Origin: CAYNRG01 sp964399545
Lineage (GTDB): Bacteria > Bacillota_I > Bacilli_A > Erysipelotrichales > Erysipelotrichaceae
Assembly (NCBI GenBank): GCA_964399545.1
Contig: CAYNRG010000002.1
Location: 62,001 to 126,000 of the forward strand
Direction: 5' to 3'
Length of the DNA stretch: 64,000 nt
Position numbers and translations under genes: made by a program. Positions within the stretch are counted from its first letter, which is position 1. Every line of letters starts with the position of its first letter. This document shows positions 31,586-39,972 of the stretch, piece by piece. The notes beneath the pieces were generated by a model. The model did no database searches. It was not told the DNA's origin and saw nothing but the letters and a program-made list of their open reading frames with translations.

Positions 31586-33345
31586 CGGAGAAACTCCTTT
31601 TCTAAATGAGATCCAACTAAGCAGATGAACGTAGGGCGACCATGAGGACAATGATAAGGTTGAATACACTGAGATAATTGGTTAACAGCTTCAATCATTT
31701 CTTCATCGGATAAGACACGATTGAATCGAATAGAGTGATGACAAGCCATTGTTGCAATTTGGTCTTTACGAAGAAGAGATGATTTTATTTCTTTTTCTTC
31801 TTTAAAGGAATCAATTAAATCTTGAAGGAATTGAGCAGCATCAATTTTTTTCATCCAAACTGGAGTTTCTCGAACCAAGAAGTTTTCGTTTCCAAAAAGT
31901 TCAAATTGAATGCCCAAGCTTTGTGTGGCTACATTGATTTCATCTAAACGACGAGAGATATCTTTTGATACTTGAATCATAACAGGGATTAAGCATTGTT
32001 CCATTAGCGGTTGTTGCTGTTCAATGTTAGCTCTAAATTTCTCAAAATTCACTCGCTCTTGTGCAGCATGCTGATCGATGATGTATAATCCCTCATCGCC
32101 CTCACAAAGAATATATTTTCCGTGAAGCTGGCCGATGACACGAAGAAAAGGGAAAGGTTTTTGCACAAGTGGCTCAATTTTTTCTTTTTCTTCAGGAACA
32201 AGAGGTTCCTCTTCATAGACCGTATTTTTTAAAGGGGTTGAATAGACCTCAGATTTCTCACAGACTTCTTGTTTTTGAGGTAAGGGAATTATTTCTTCAA
32301 ATAGAGTAGTTTGTTCTCTTTTCTCTTGAACAACCTTTTCAATAGCGACTTCAGGAGCTTGAATGGTTTGGCGCAAAGCTTCAGGAATCACCTCTTTAAT
32401 TAAGTGTTCTAGCTGTTGTTCTTTTGAAAGACGAACTTCCCACTTGCTTGGATGTACATTGACATCTGCTAATTGACTATCCATATGAATGTTTAAAACA
32501 ACAATAGGATAGCGCCCCTGTGGAATATATTCACGATATCCAGCTTCAATTGCTTTTTGAATGCGGTAAGGCTTAACCATGCGGCCATTTAAGAAAATAG
32601 TGATGGCATTACGTGTTGAACGTGTAAATTGAGGATGAATGCAAAGTCCTTTCAAATGATAATCCATATCCTTTTTATCTAATTGAATGGCATGCTTTGC
32701 AACCTCTTTACCATAGAGTTGGTAGACAACTTCTAAGAGGTCTCCGCCACCTGAAGTGCGTAATAATTCTTTTCCATCACTAGTAAAAACAAAGGCAATT
32801 TCAGGGTGAGAAAGCGCAAATTTTTGAATCACATCCATCACCTTAGAATTTTCATAAGGAACGGTTTTTAGATGTTTTAAACGTGCAGGGGTCCTATGGA
32901 AGAGTCCTTTGACTTCAATTCTTGTTCCTGGGTTACAAGGAAAAGGCGCCACTTTTAAAAGCTCACCGTATTTAATTTCGACTTGTGTTGCTTCGTGAGT
33001 GTTGTTTGTATGTAAAAGAACATGAGCTACTGAAGCAATTGAAGGAAGGGCTTCACCACGAAAACCAAGGGTTTGAATTGACCATAAATCTTGGGTTTTT
33101 GAAATTTTACTAGTAGCATGGCGTTCAAATGCTTCTTTTGCATCCTCTTTATCCATTCCAACCCCATTATCTTGGATAACAATGGATTCAATTCCACCTT
33201 GCAAGATAGCAACTTCAATTCGAGTAGCTTGAGCATCGATAGAATTTTCAATTAATTCTTTTACAATGCCCATAGGCCGCTCAACAACTTCTCCTGCTGC
33301 GATCATATTTGTTAATTGGATATCTAATTTTTTAATAATTCCCAT
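31582..33345 (-). CDS. mutL: DNA mismatch repair protein MutL
   Basis: Mismatch-repair ATPase and endonuclease that works with MutS. The 587-residue product has the GHKL N-terminus (NMIAAGEVVERPMGIVKELI, then NSIDA, DNGVGM and TLGFRGEALPSI). The linker near residues 330-400 is rich in Glu and Pro. The C-terminal domain carries DQHAAQERVNFE near 435, the metal-binding motif of nicking MutL proteins in bacteria without MutH, and ATMACHHSIRFNRVLS and PHGRPTFI nearer the end. The start at 33343-33345 has GGAGAG upstream. It is followed by overlapping miaA, and separated from mutS by two small-RNA-like units. Confidence 0.96.
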   Translation of the reverse strand: MGIIKKLDIQLTNMIAAGEVVERPMGIVKELIENSIDAQATRIEVAILQGGIESIVIQDNGVGMDKEDAKEAFERHATSKISKTQDLWSIQTLGFRGEALPSIASVAHVLLHTNNTHEATQVEIKYGELLKVAPFPCNPGTRIEVKGLFHRTPARLKHLKTVPYENSKVMDVIQKFALSHPEIAFVFTSDGKELLRTSGGGDLLEVVYQLYGKEVAKHAIQLDKKDMDYHLKGLCIHPQFTRSTRNAITIFLNGRMVKPYRIQKAIEAGYREYIPQGRYPIVVLNIHMDSQLADVNVHPSKWEVRLSKEQQLEHLIKEVIPEALRQTIQAPEVAIEKVVQEKREQTTLFEEIIPLPQKQEVCEKSEVYSTPLKNTVYEEEPLVPEEKEKIEPLVQKPFPFLRVIGQLHGKYILCEGDEGLYIIDQHAAQERVNFEKFRANIEQQQPLMEQCLIPVMIQVSKDISRRLDEINVATQSLGIQFELFGNENFLVRETPVWMKKIDAAQFLQDLIDSFKEEKEIKSSLLRKDQIATMACHHSIRFNRVLSDEEMIEAVNQLSQCIQPYHCPHGRPTFICLVGSHLEKEFLR

Positions 33346-33420
33346 GACTTCTCTCCATTCCATTTATTAATAGTATATCAAAAAAATATAACTTTTGGGA
33401 TTTCTTCCTAGGAGACAAGG

Positions 33421-33521
33421 AAAAAAGCTCTTTCGAGCTTTTTTCTTTATATAAGGGGGATAAAATATATTTCAACACTAAATAGGGGAGAGTGTTGATA
33501 AACAAGCTTATTATTGCTTGT
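33421..33521 (-). ncRNA. Predicted small RNA, copy 1 (mutS-mutL intergenic)
   Basis: About 100-nt unit with promoter TGGTATAGT (33528-33536 on the minus strand) and four hairpins in order: CAAGC/GCTTG; TCAACACT/AGTGTTGA (33491-33498 with 33472-33479) with loop CTCCCCTATTT; TTTTAT/ATAAAG (33445-33465) with loop CCCCCTTAT; and terminator AAAGCTC/GAGCTTT ending in six T. A second copy lies about 190 bp upstream. Differences between copies keep base pairing in both C-rich hairpins, which supports a functional RNA. C-rich loops suggest binding to Shine-Dalgarno sequences, as in several Gram-positive regulatory RNAs. No open reading frame of note inside. Confidence 0.65.
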
Positions 33522-33614
33522 GACTATACTATACCAAAGGGATATCGTGAAAATTTGGTTCTTTTATGGGAAATGATGTGAAAATCTAAAAAATAAGAGG
33601 TAGAAAAGAGAATG

Positions 33615-33708
33615 AAAAAAGCTCTTTCGAGCTTCATTCTATATAAGGGGATAGAATTTATATCAACACAATGGGGGTGTGTTGATAAACAAGCTTATTA
33701 TTGCTTGT
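33615..33708 (-). ncRNA. Predicted small RNA, copy 2 (mutS-mutL intergenic)
   Basis: Second copy, about 94 nt, with promoter TGTTATAGT (33715-33723 on the minus strand). The first 42 bases, from the -10 on, are identical to copy 1. Hairpins are CAAGC/GCTTG; TATCAACACA/TGTGTTGATA (33661-33687) with loop CCCCCAT; TTCTAT/ATAGAA (33637-33656) with loop CCCCTTAT; and the same terminator. The H2 closing pair is A-T here and T-A in copy 1; in H3 a C-G pair replaces T-A. It lies just after mutS, so it could also act as the mutS terminator. Confidence 0.65.
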
Positions 33709-33769
33709 GACTATACTATAACAAGGCTCTATCGCAAAAGTTTCAAAAATTCATGTGAAAATATGTGAT

Positions 33770-36292
33770 TTACGATTTATTAACCTTTTCTTTAAGGTCA
33801 GCAATGAGTTGTAGCGCCTGTAAAGGAGTTAGAGCATTTGGATCTACTTGCTGAAGAAGCTCCAATACTTGCTTTGTGGCAGGATTTTCTTTTTTCATTT
33901 CTAGTGGAAGCGAACTTTGATAAGCCACTTGTTTTTTACTCTCTAGCTCTTGTAATAAACTTTTAGCTCTTTGTAAAATAGACTCTGGTAACTTGGCAAG
34001 TCGTGCTACATTGATCCCATAGGAGCGATTTGCACGCCCGTGTTTGACGCGATACATAAAAGTGACATGCTCATCTTCTTCATAAACTTCTACATGGATG
34101 TTTTTTACAGAAGGGATATTTTCTTCAAGTGTAGTTAATTCATGGTAATGTGTTGAAAATAATGTTTTTGCATGGATGCAAGTAGCTATGTATTCGATCA
34201 TTGACTGAGCAAGCGCCATTCCATCATAAGTTGACGTCCCACGACCGATTTCATCAAAAAGAATTAAAGAATTTTCGGTAGCTAAGGTCAAGGCATGGTT
34301 AGCTTCAATCATTTCCACCATGAAAGTGGATTGACCAGATAAAATGTCATCGCTAGCACCAATGCGAGTAAAAATCTTATCAAAAAGAGGTATTTCACAG
34401 TGGGTACAAGGGACAAAGCATCCCATTTGTGCAAGGACAACAATGAGTGCAACTTGCCTCATATAAGTACTTTTACCACCCATGTTGGGTCCGGTAATTA
34501 ATAAAACTTCATGTTGATCATCCATGATTAAGTCATTAGCGACATAGGGAGTTTCTTTCATCATCGCATCCAAAATAGGGTGACGACCTTGTTGAATAGA
34601 AACGTCTTTCTTGGTGAAAATAGGGCGAACATAACCCTGTTCACTACTTAAATCACTCATCGCATAGAGACAGTCGATTTCAGATAAAACAGTTGCTAAT
34701 TTTTGTAGCTTTGGTAGATAGGCTTTAATTCGCTCTAGTAATTCTTGAAAGATTTCATGCTCCAATCGTACTGAACGCTCTTCGGCATGCAAAATGGCAT
34801 CTTCTTTTTCTTTAAGTTCTTCTGTGATGTATCGTTCACAATTGGTTAGCGTTTGCTTGCGAACATAACCATATTCTTCTTTAATTTGAGAAATAGCACC
34901 CTTACTAACTTCAATATAATAACCAAAGACACGATTGTATCCAATTTTTAAAGTTTTAATTCCAGTTTTTTCTTTTTCAGCAGCTTCGCAAGAAATAATC
35001 CAATTCTTTCCTTGGCGTTGAACGACACGAACTTCATCCAACTTCGGATGATATCCATCTTTAAACATTCCACCTTCTTTTGTGTTTAATGGAGGTTCAT
35101 CAACAAAGGCATCTTTTAATTCATCGTAGAGAGCAGATAAAATATCTACATTCTTGAAATTAGAGAAGGCCTCACTATCTAAGCAACTTAAGATTATAGG
35201 TGTAACTGCTAATGTTTTTTGAAGTCGAATACAGTCTACAGCATTTGCACTTCCCATAGCAATACGGGCAATTAAGCGCTGCATATCGTAAACTTTTGCT
35301 AAAGCATCTTTTAACTCTTGACGGCGCATAAAATTTTGAACTAAATCATCAACTTGATTTAATCGCTGATTAATTTTTGATTGATCAACTAATGGTTTTT
35401 CAATCCAACGTTTTAGGAGTCTAGATCCCATAGCACTTTGGCAGCGATCCATAAAGCTCCATAAAGTTTCATTCTTACTTTGGGTTCTCAAAGGGGTGGT
35501 TAACTCTAAATTTTGCTGAGTAGAAAAATCCATGTATAAAATTTCATCTTCTTTTTCAATTTCAATGACTTGAAGATGACCAACCATTTTCTTTTGTGTT
35601 GTTTCTAAGTAATGAAGCATCATTCCGTAAGCTTGACGACTATATGAGTCTTTTAATACATCACAAAGTTCTTCATATTGAGAGGGGATAGTTGTTTCTT
35701 CGCAATATGAGATTAAGATGCGGCCAAGCTCCCGTAAGATTTGGATCCCTTTTTCATCAAAATTAGGGTGTACTACTACTTCACGAATGTTGCTTTTTAG
35801 TAACGTTTGGCTCAAAAGAACAAAGTTGCGATCGATTTTTTTTAAGAGTGTTTCTCCCGTGGACATTTCAACAATTGATAAAATGAAGCTACTAGAACAA
35901 TCATAAATACTTGCAAGATAAACACTATTCTTTTCATCACCCAAGTCATCCATCATTGTACCCGGAGTAACAACCTTAATAACATCGCGTTTCACAATGC
36001 CTGTGCTTGCAGCAGCATCTTCTAGCTGTTCCACAATTGCGACTTTATAACCGCGTTGAACTAACTTTTGGATATAGGAATTAACTGCATGATGAGGAAC
36101 TCCACACATTGGAATTTTTTCTTCAACTCCCGCATTTCTTCCGGTTAAAACTAAGTCAAGTTCACTCGATGCAATTTTTGCATCATCAAAAAACATTTCA
36201 TAAAAATCACCTAAGCGATAAAAAACTAAAGCATCTTGATAACCTTTTTTAACATCTAGGTATTGTTGTATCATTGGTGTATATTTTTTCAT
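33770..36292 (-). CDS. mutS: DNA mismatch repair protein MutS
   Basis: Recognises mismatched and unpaired bases and recruits MutL. The 840 residues match MutS1. Domain I carries the mismatch-reading motif GDFYEMFFDDA near residue 28 (the Phe-x-Glu wedge), and IPMCGVPHHAV follows. The ATPase domain has Walker A TGPNMGGKSTYMRQVAL near 605, then ASDDILSGQSTFMVEM, Walker B LILFDEIGRGTSTYDG near 685 and LFSTHYHELTTLE. The C-terminal short helix that forms tetramers is present. Like mutL, it faces toward the origin. No damage is visible. Confidence 0.98.
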   Translation of the reverse strand: MKKYTPMIQQYLDVKKGYQDALVFYRLGDFYEMFFDDAKIASSELDLVLTGRNAGVEEKIPMCGVPHHAVNSYIQKLVQRGYKVAIVEQLEDAAASTGIVKRDVIKVVTPGTMMDDLGDEKNSVYLASIYDCSSSFILSIVEMSTGETLLKKIDRNFVLLSQTLLKSNIREVVVHPNFDEKGIQILRELGRILISYCEETTIPSQYEELCDVLKDSYSRQAYGMMLHYLETTQKKMVGHLQVIEIEKEDEILYMDFSTQQNLELTTPLRTQSKNETLWSFMDRCQSAMGSRLLKRWIEKPLVDQSKINQRLNQVDDLVQNFMRRQELKDALAKVYDMQRLIARIAMGSANAVDCIRLQKTLAVTPIILSCLDSEAFSNFKNVDILSALYDELKDAFVDEPPLNTKEGGMFKDGYHPKLDEVRVVQRQGKNWIISCEAAEKEKTGIKTLKIGYNRVFGYYIEVSKGAISQIKEEYGYVRKQTLTNCERYITEELKEKEDAILHAEERSVRLEHEIFQELLERIKAYLPKLQKLATVLSEIDCLYAMSDLSSEQGYVRPIFTKKDVSIQQGRHPILDAMMKETPYVANDLIMDDQHEVLLITGPNMGGKSTYMRQVALIVVLAQMGCFVPCTHCEIPLFDKIFTRIGASDDILSGQSTFMVEMIEANHALTLATENSLILFDEIGRGTSTYDGMALAQSMIEYIATCIHAKTLFSTHYHELTTLEENIPSVKNIHVEVYEEDEHVTFMYRVKHGRANRSYGINVARLAKLPESILQRAKSLLQELESKKQVAYQSSLPLEMKKENPATKQVLELLQQVDPNALTPLQALQLIADLKEKVNKS

Positions 36293-36633
36293 AAAAATCT
36301 CCAGTTCTATTTCATTATAGCCTTTTTTGTCTTTTTTTTCATTAGCAATTGAGAGAAATGAATAAAAAAAATTAAACTTTTGAGAAAGAAAAATAATTTA
36401 TTCTTGAAAAATTTTAAGAAAGGCAGACTGTTTCTCTTCAAAAGGGAGGGTGTAGGGAACCTAGGATTGTAGAAAAGAGAAGATTCTAAAATAGTCAGAT
36501 AAGAATCTAGAAAAACAGTAAAATCTTTCTTTCAAGGAACAAGGGCATATAAAAATTACCCTTTTGAAGAGGTAAAAAAAAATTTAAAATCGATTTAATT
36601 ATTTACTATGATTAGAGTGAAAGGAAGGGAATA
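36293..36633 (+). promoter_or_regulatory. Regulatory gap before the beta-glucoside PTS operon
   Basis: 341 bp without a gene. Two inverted repeats stand out: AGATTCT-N14-AGAATCT (36481-36508), and TTCAA..AAGGG paired with CCCTT-TTGAA (36531-36568). They could be LicR-type operator or leader elements. A weak -10 (TATGAT, 36607-36612) lies just before AAGGAAGGG. The left part holds the divergent mutS promoter region, which I could not define. Confidence 0.35.
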
Positions 36634-36942
36634 ATGGATAATAAGACAAGATCATTTCAGTTAATTTTATTTAGTGGTAATGCAAGAAGTTTGGCTTATG
36701 AAGCTTTGACAATGATGAAAGAAAAGCAAGAAATTGAAGCTAAAGAGAAATTAGCGAAAGCAAAAGAAGAATTATTGCAAGCACAACGAGTGCATGCACA
36801 AATGCTCCGTGATATGGCGGTTGGTGAGATGGAAAGTGTAGACTTGCTAACGGTTCATGCAGAAGATCATGTTACAAGCAGTGATTGTCTTGTTGCAATG
36901 GTGACAGAGATAATTGAAATTTATGAAAGGATGGAACGGTAA
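36634..36942 (+). CDS. celC: PTS lactose/cellobiose enzyme IIA
   Basis: 102-residue three-helix IIA protein of the Lac family. It takes phosphate from HPr on the His in LLTVHAEDHVTSSDCLVAM near residue 75 and passes it to the IIB protein. The start ILFSGNARSLAYEALTMMKE is the typical first helix; the middle is a Lys/Glu/Ala coiled-coil helix. It is the first gene of the operon IIA - GH1 - IIB - IIC - regulator and ends at the base before the GH1 ATG. Cellobiose or another beta-glucoside is the likely substrate. Confidence 0.93.
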   Translation: MDNKTRSFQLILFSGNARSLAYEALTMMKEKQEIEAKEKLAKAKEELLQAQRVHAQMLRDMAVGEMESVDLLTVHAEDHVTSSDCLVAMVTEIIEIYERMER

Positions 36943-38343
36943 ATGAGAAACGATTTTTTATGGGGAGGAGCTAGTGCTTCTTATCAATGTGAAGGTGCAT
37001 GGAATGTTGATGATAAAGCCGAGTCTATGTGGGATGCCTATTTGCATAGAGAAAACTTAGAAAATGGAGATGTAGCTAGTGACCATTATCATCGCTTTGA
37101 AGAAGATATTAAAATGATGGCTGATGGAGGACACAACACATATCGCTTTTCTTTGTCATGGCCGAGAATTATTAAAAATAAGCAAGGCGAGATTAATGAA
37201 AAGGGGATTGATTTTTATCATCGAGTAATAGATACCTGCCATCACTATGGAGTAGAACCATTTGTGACCATCTACCATTGGGATTTGCCTCAATACTTAG
37301 AAGATTTAGGAGGATGGCTAAATGAAGAAGTTTGTTATGCATACCAACAATTTTCTAAGATTTGCTTTGAAAGATTTGGCCAAAAAGTGAAACACTGGGT
37401 AACCTTCAATGAGCCTAAATGGTTTGTCTGTAGTGGATACTTAATTGGGAATTATCCACCCGCTCATCAAAGTCCTCAAGAAACCATCATCGCTGCTTAT
37501 CATGTGATGTTTGCTAATGCGCTAGGAATTCAAACATTTAGAGAAGGAAAATATCCAGGAGAAATAGGGATAGTTCATAGTTTCTCACCTGTAAACGGAA
37601 TTGATGATACATTAGAAACAAAGATAGCTATGCGTTATGCGGATAACTATTGCAATAATTGGGTTTTAGATACGGCGGTTAAGGGAGAATTTCCGATTGA
37701 TTTATTAACAGAGTTATCTAGAAAATTTGACTGCTCTATGATTAAGCCAAAACATCTAGCGATAATTAAAGAAAACACAGTGGATTTTTTAGGGTTAAAT
37801 TATTATGCGAGAACTTTGGTAAAACCCTATACTGAGGGAGAAACTATCTTTGTGATAAATCATCAAGGGAAAAAGAGTAAAGGCCAGAGTAAAGTTATTT
37901 TAAAAGGTTGGTTTGAACAAGTGTTGAATGATCCAGATAGCACTTATACACAGTGGGATACAGAAATTTATCCGAAGGGGTTGGAAGAGGGATTGATTCA
38001 AGTCTATCATCGATATCAATTACCAATCTATATTACTGAGAATGGAATTGGTGTAGAAGAAGACGTTTCTGGTCCACAAGTTCAAGATGATTATCGGATT
38101 GAATTTATGAATGATCATATTGAGGCCATAATGAATGCAATGGATAGAGGAGTAGATGTTCGTGGCTATTATGTATGGAGTAGCTTTGATTTATATTCTT
38201 GGAAAAATGGAGTGAAAAAAAGATATGGACTAGTCGGGATTGATTATGAACATCAACTAGAGCGGAAACCCAAGAAAAGTTATGAATGGTTTAAATCTGT
38301 AATTGAAAGTAATGGCGCAATTATAAAAAGAAGGGAAGGATAG
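36943..38343 (+). CDS. 6-phospho-beta-glucosidase (GH1)
   Basis: Splits the phosphorylated beta-glucoside delivered by the PTS. The 466-residue TIM barrel starts FLWGGASASYQCEGAWNVDD. The acid/base Glu lies in HWVTFNEPKW near residue 160 and the nucleophile Glu in YITENGIGVEE near 368. In SWKNGVKKRYG near 425 the Ser, Lys and Tyr have the spacing (0, +7, +9) of the phosphate-binding trio known from LacG, supporting a 6-phospho substrate. The ATG directly follows the IIA stop. It lies between PTS genes, and its product is cytoplasmic. Confidence 0.95.
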   Translation: MRNDFLWGGASASYQCEGAWNVDDKAESMWDAYLHRENLENGDVASDHYHRFEEDIKMMADGGHNTYRFSLSWPRIIKNKQGEINEKGIDFYHRVIDTCHHYGVEPFVTIYHWDLPQYLEDLGGWLNEEVCYAYQQFSKICFERFGQKVKHWVTFNEPKWFVCSGYLIGNYPPAHQSPQETIIAAYHVMFANALGIQTFREGKYPGEIGIVHSFSPVNGIDDTLETKIAMRYADNYCNNWVLDTAVKGEFPIDLLTELSRKFDCSMIKPKHLAIIKENTVDFLGLNYYARTLVKPYTEGETIFVINHQGKKSKGQSKVILKGWFEQVLNDPDSTYTQWDTEIYPKGLEEGLIQVYHRYQLPIYITENGIGVEEDVSGPQVQDDYRIEFMNDHIEAIMNAMDRGVDVRGYYVWSSFDLYSWKNGVKKRYGLVGIDYEHQLERKPKKSYEWFKSVIESNGAIIKRREG

Positions 38344-38346
38344 AAG

Positions 38347-38655
38347 ATGGTAAAAATTATGTTAGTTTGCAATGCGGGGATGTCTACTGGAATGCTTGCA
38401 AAACGGATTGAGGAAGAGAGTGAGAACATACAAGTTGTAGCTTATGGTGAAGCAGAATATTTAGATTATCTTGAAGGTGTCTCATTAATTTTGGTGGGTC
38501 CACAGATTCGCCACTTAATCTCTGAAATAAAAAAAGAAGTAACTATTCCGGTATATTCAATTGCTCCACAACACTATGGAGTAATGAATGGAAAAGGGGT
38601 ATTTGAAGATATTAAGAAAATCTTAAAACAAGAGGGTAATGAATATGAACTTTAA
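38347..38655 (+). CDS. celA: PTS lactose/cellobiose enzyme IIB
   Basis: 102-residue IIB protein. The phosphorylated Cys is in IMLVCNAGMSTGMLAKRIEE near residue 8, the P-loop-like motif of the Lac family. LVGPQIRHLISEIKKE is the second conserved block. It starts 3 bp after the GH1 stop. The 3' end overlaps the IIC gene by 17 bp in another frame. Confidence 0.95.
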   Translation: MVKIMLVCNAGMSTGMLAKRIEEESENIQVVAYGEAEYLDYLEGVSLILVGPQIRHLISEIKKEVTIPVYSIAPQHYGVMNGKGVFEDIKKILKQEGNEYEL

Positions 38656-39943
38656 TCAAATGAACGCAAAAATGGAAACAACCATTTTGCCTTTGGCGAA
38701 TAAGATGAGTTCTCAACGGCACTTAAAAGCCATTCGTGATGCCTTTATTTCACTGATGCCGATTACATTAATGGGAGGGCTAGTAGCTGTTATAGGGGCA
38801 GCTCCAGTTACCGAAGGAACGACAAATGGATTTTTATTGGCCTGGTCTTCTTTTGCGCAATCCAATGGATTACTTTTGTCTTGGGTCAATGCATTAACTT
38901 TAGGAGCGATGTCGCTTTATATTTGTATTGGGATTACAAATTTTCTATGTAAACAATACAAAATGGATGCATTTTTACCTATTCTGTTATCTGTAGTTGG
39001 ATTGATGATGTTAAGTGTACAGCCAATGGAGATTGGGTGGGCGCAAAAGCTTGTGGAAATTTCTTTTCTAGATGGGAAGGGGTTGATTACATCAATTCTT
39101 ATTAGTATAGGGACTGTAGAAGCTTACTATTTTATGAAAAAGCGAAACTGGGGTAGAATAAGCCTTCCTGAAAGTGTTCCTGCCTCCTTGTCGGAAACAT
39201 TTGCATCATTGTTTCCAGGAGTTTTGATTTTAATGATAGATGTCACTATTTTTGCGATATTTAACTCAATGGGAACAACAGTACCTGGATTTATTTACCA
39301 AGTAATGGCTCCTGCTTTTATGGCTGCGGACTCCTTGTTTTTTACAATAGTTGCAGCATTGTCTGTGCACTTATTTTGGTTTTTTGGTATCCATGATGCT
39401 GCATTGGCAGGAATTTTAGGTCCTGTTCGTGATGGGGGATTATCAATAAATGCAGCAGCACAAGCTGCTGGTGTGGAATTGACGAATGTTTTTACAACTC
39501 CATTTTGGGTTTATTTTGTAGTCATTGGTGGATGTGGTTCTACTTTGGCACTAGCTCTATTATTGATAAGATCTAAATCGAAACAACTACGGACCGTTGG
39601 GCGCGTGGGGATTATTCCAGCATTTTTCAACATTTCAGAGCCGATTATCTTTGGAGTGCCCTTAATGCTTAATCCAATTTTTCTAATTCCATTTTTATTA
39701 ACATCTACATTAAATGGTGTTATTAGTTATATTCTTATGAATATGGGGTTAGTAGGCAAAACATTTGCGATGTTATCATGGAATATGCCAAGCATCTTTG
39801 GCGCATTTTTATCAACGATGGATTATCGTGCGGGATTGTTGGTTATTGGGTTGATTGTGTTAGATATGATTATCTATTTTCCATTTTTCAAAATACAAGA
39901 GAAGCAATTGGTCTTGATGGAAAACGAGGAATCAAAAGAATAA
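38639..39943 (+). CDS. celB: PTS cellobiose enzyme IIC
   Basis: 434-residue membrane transport subunit with about ten helices. It starts KMETTILPLANKMSSQRHLK and contains FGIHDAALAGILGPVRDGG near residue 250 and NISEPIIFGVPLMLNPIFLI near residue 335, the sugar-binding EPIIFG-type motif of Lac-family IIC. Two start codons are close together (ATGAATATG); GAGGG upstream serves either. It overlaps the IIB gene by 17 bp, implying coupled translation. It carries sugar in together with phosphorylation by IIA/IIB. Confidence 0.95.
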   Translation: MNMNFNQMNAKMETTILPLANKMSSQRHLKAIRDAFISLMPITLMGGLVAVIGAAPVTEGTTNGFLLAWSSFAQSNGLLLSWVNALTLGAMSLYICIGITNFLCKQYKMDAFLPILLSVVGLMMLSVQPMEIGWAQKLVEISFLDGKGLITSILISIGTVEAYYFMKKRNWGRISLPESVPASLSETFASLFPGVLILMIDVTIFAIFNSMGTTVPGFIYQVMAPAFMAADSLFFTIVAALSVHLFWFFGIHDAALAGILGPVRDGGLSINAAAQAAGVELTNVFTTPFWVYFVVIGGCGSTLALALLLIRSKSKQLRTVGRVGIIPAFFNISEPIIFGVPLMLNPIFLIPFLLTSTLNGVISYILMNMGLVGKTFAMLSWNMPSIFGAFLSTMDYRAGLLVIGLIVLDMIIYFPFFKIQEKQLVLMENEESKE

Positions 39944-39972
39944 TTATCCATAAAAAGTGAGGGGGAAATAAG

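Noticed and set aside
33421..33721. Duplicated intergenic unit as a mobile element (MITE)
   Set aside because: No terminal inverted repeats or target-site duplication seen; promoter, covarying hairpins and terminator fit an RNA gene better.
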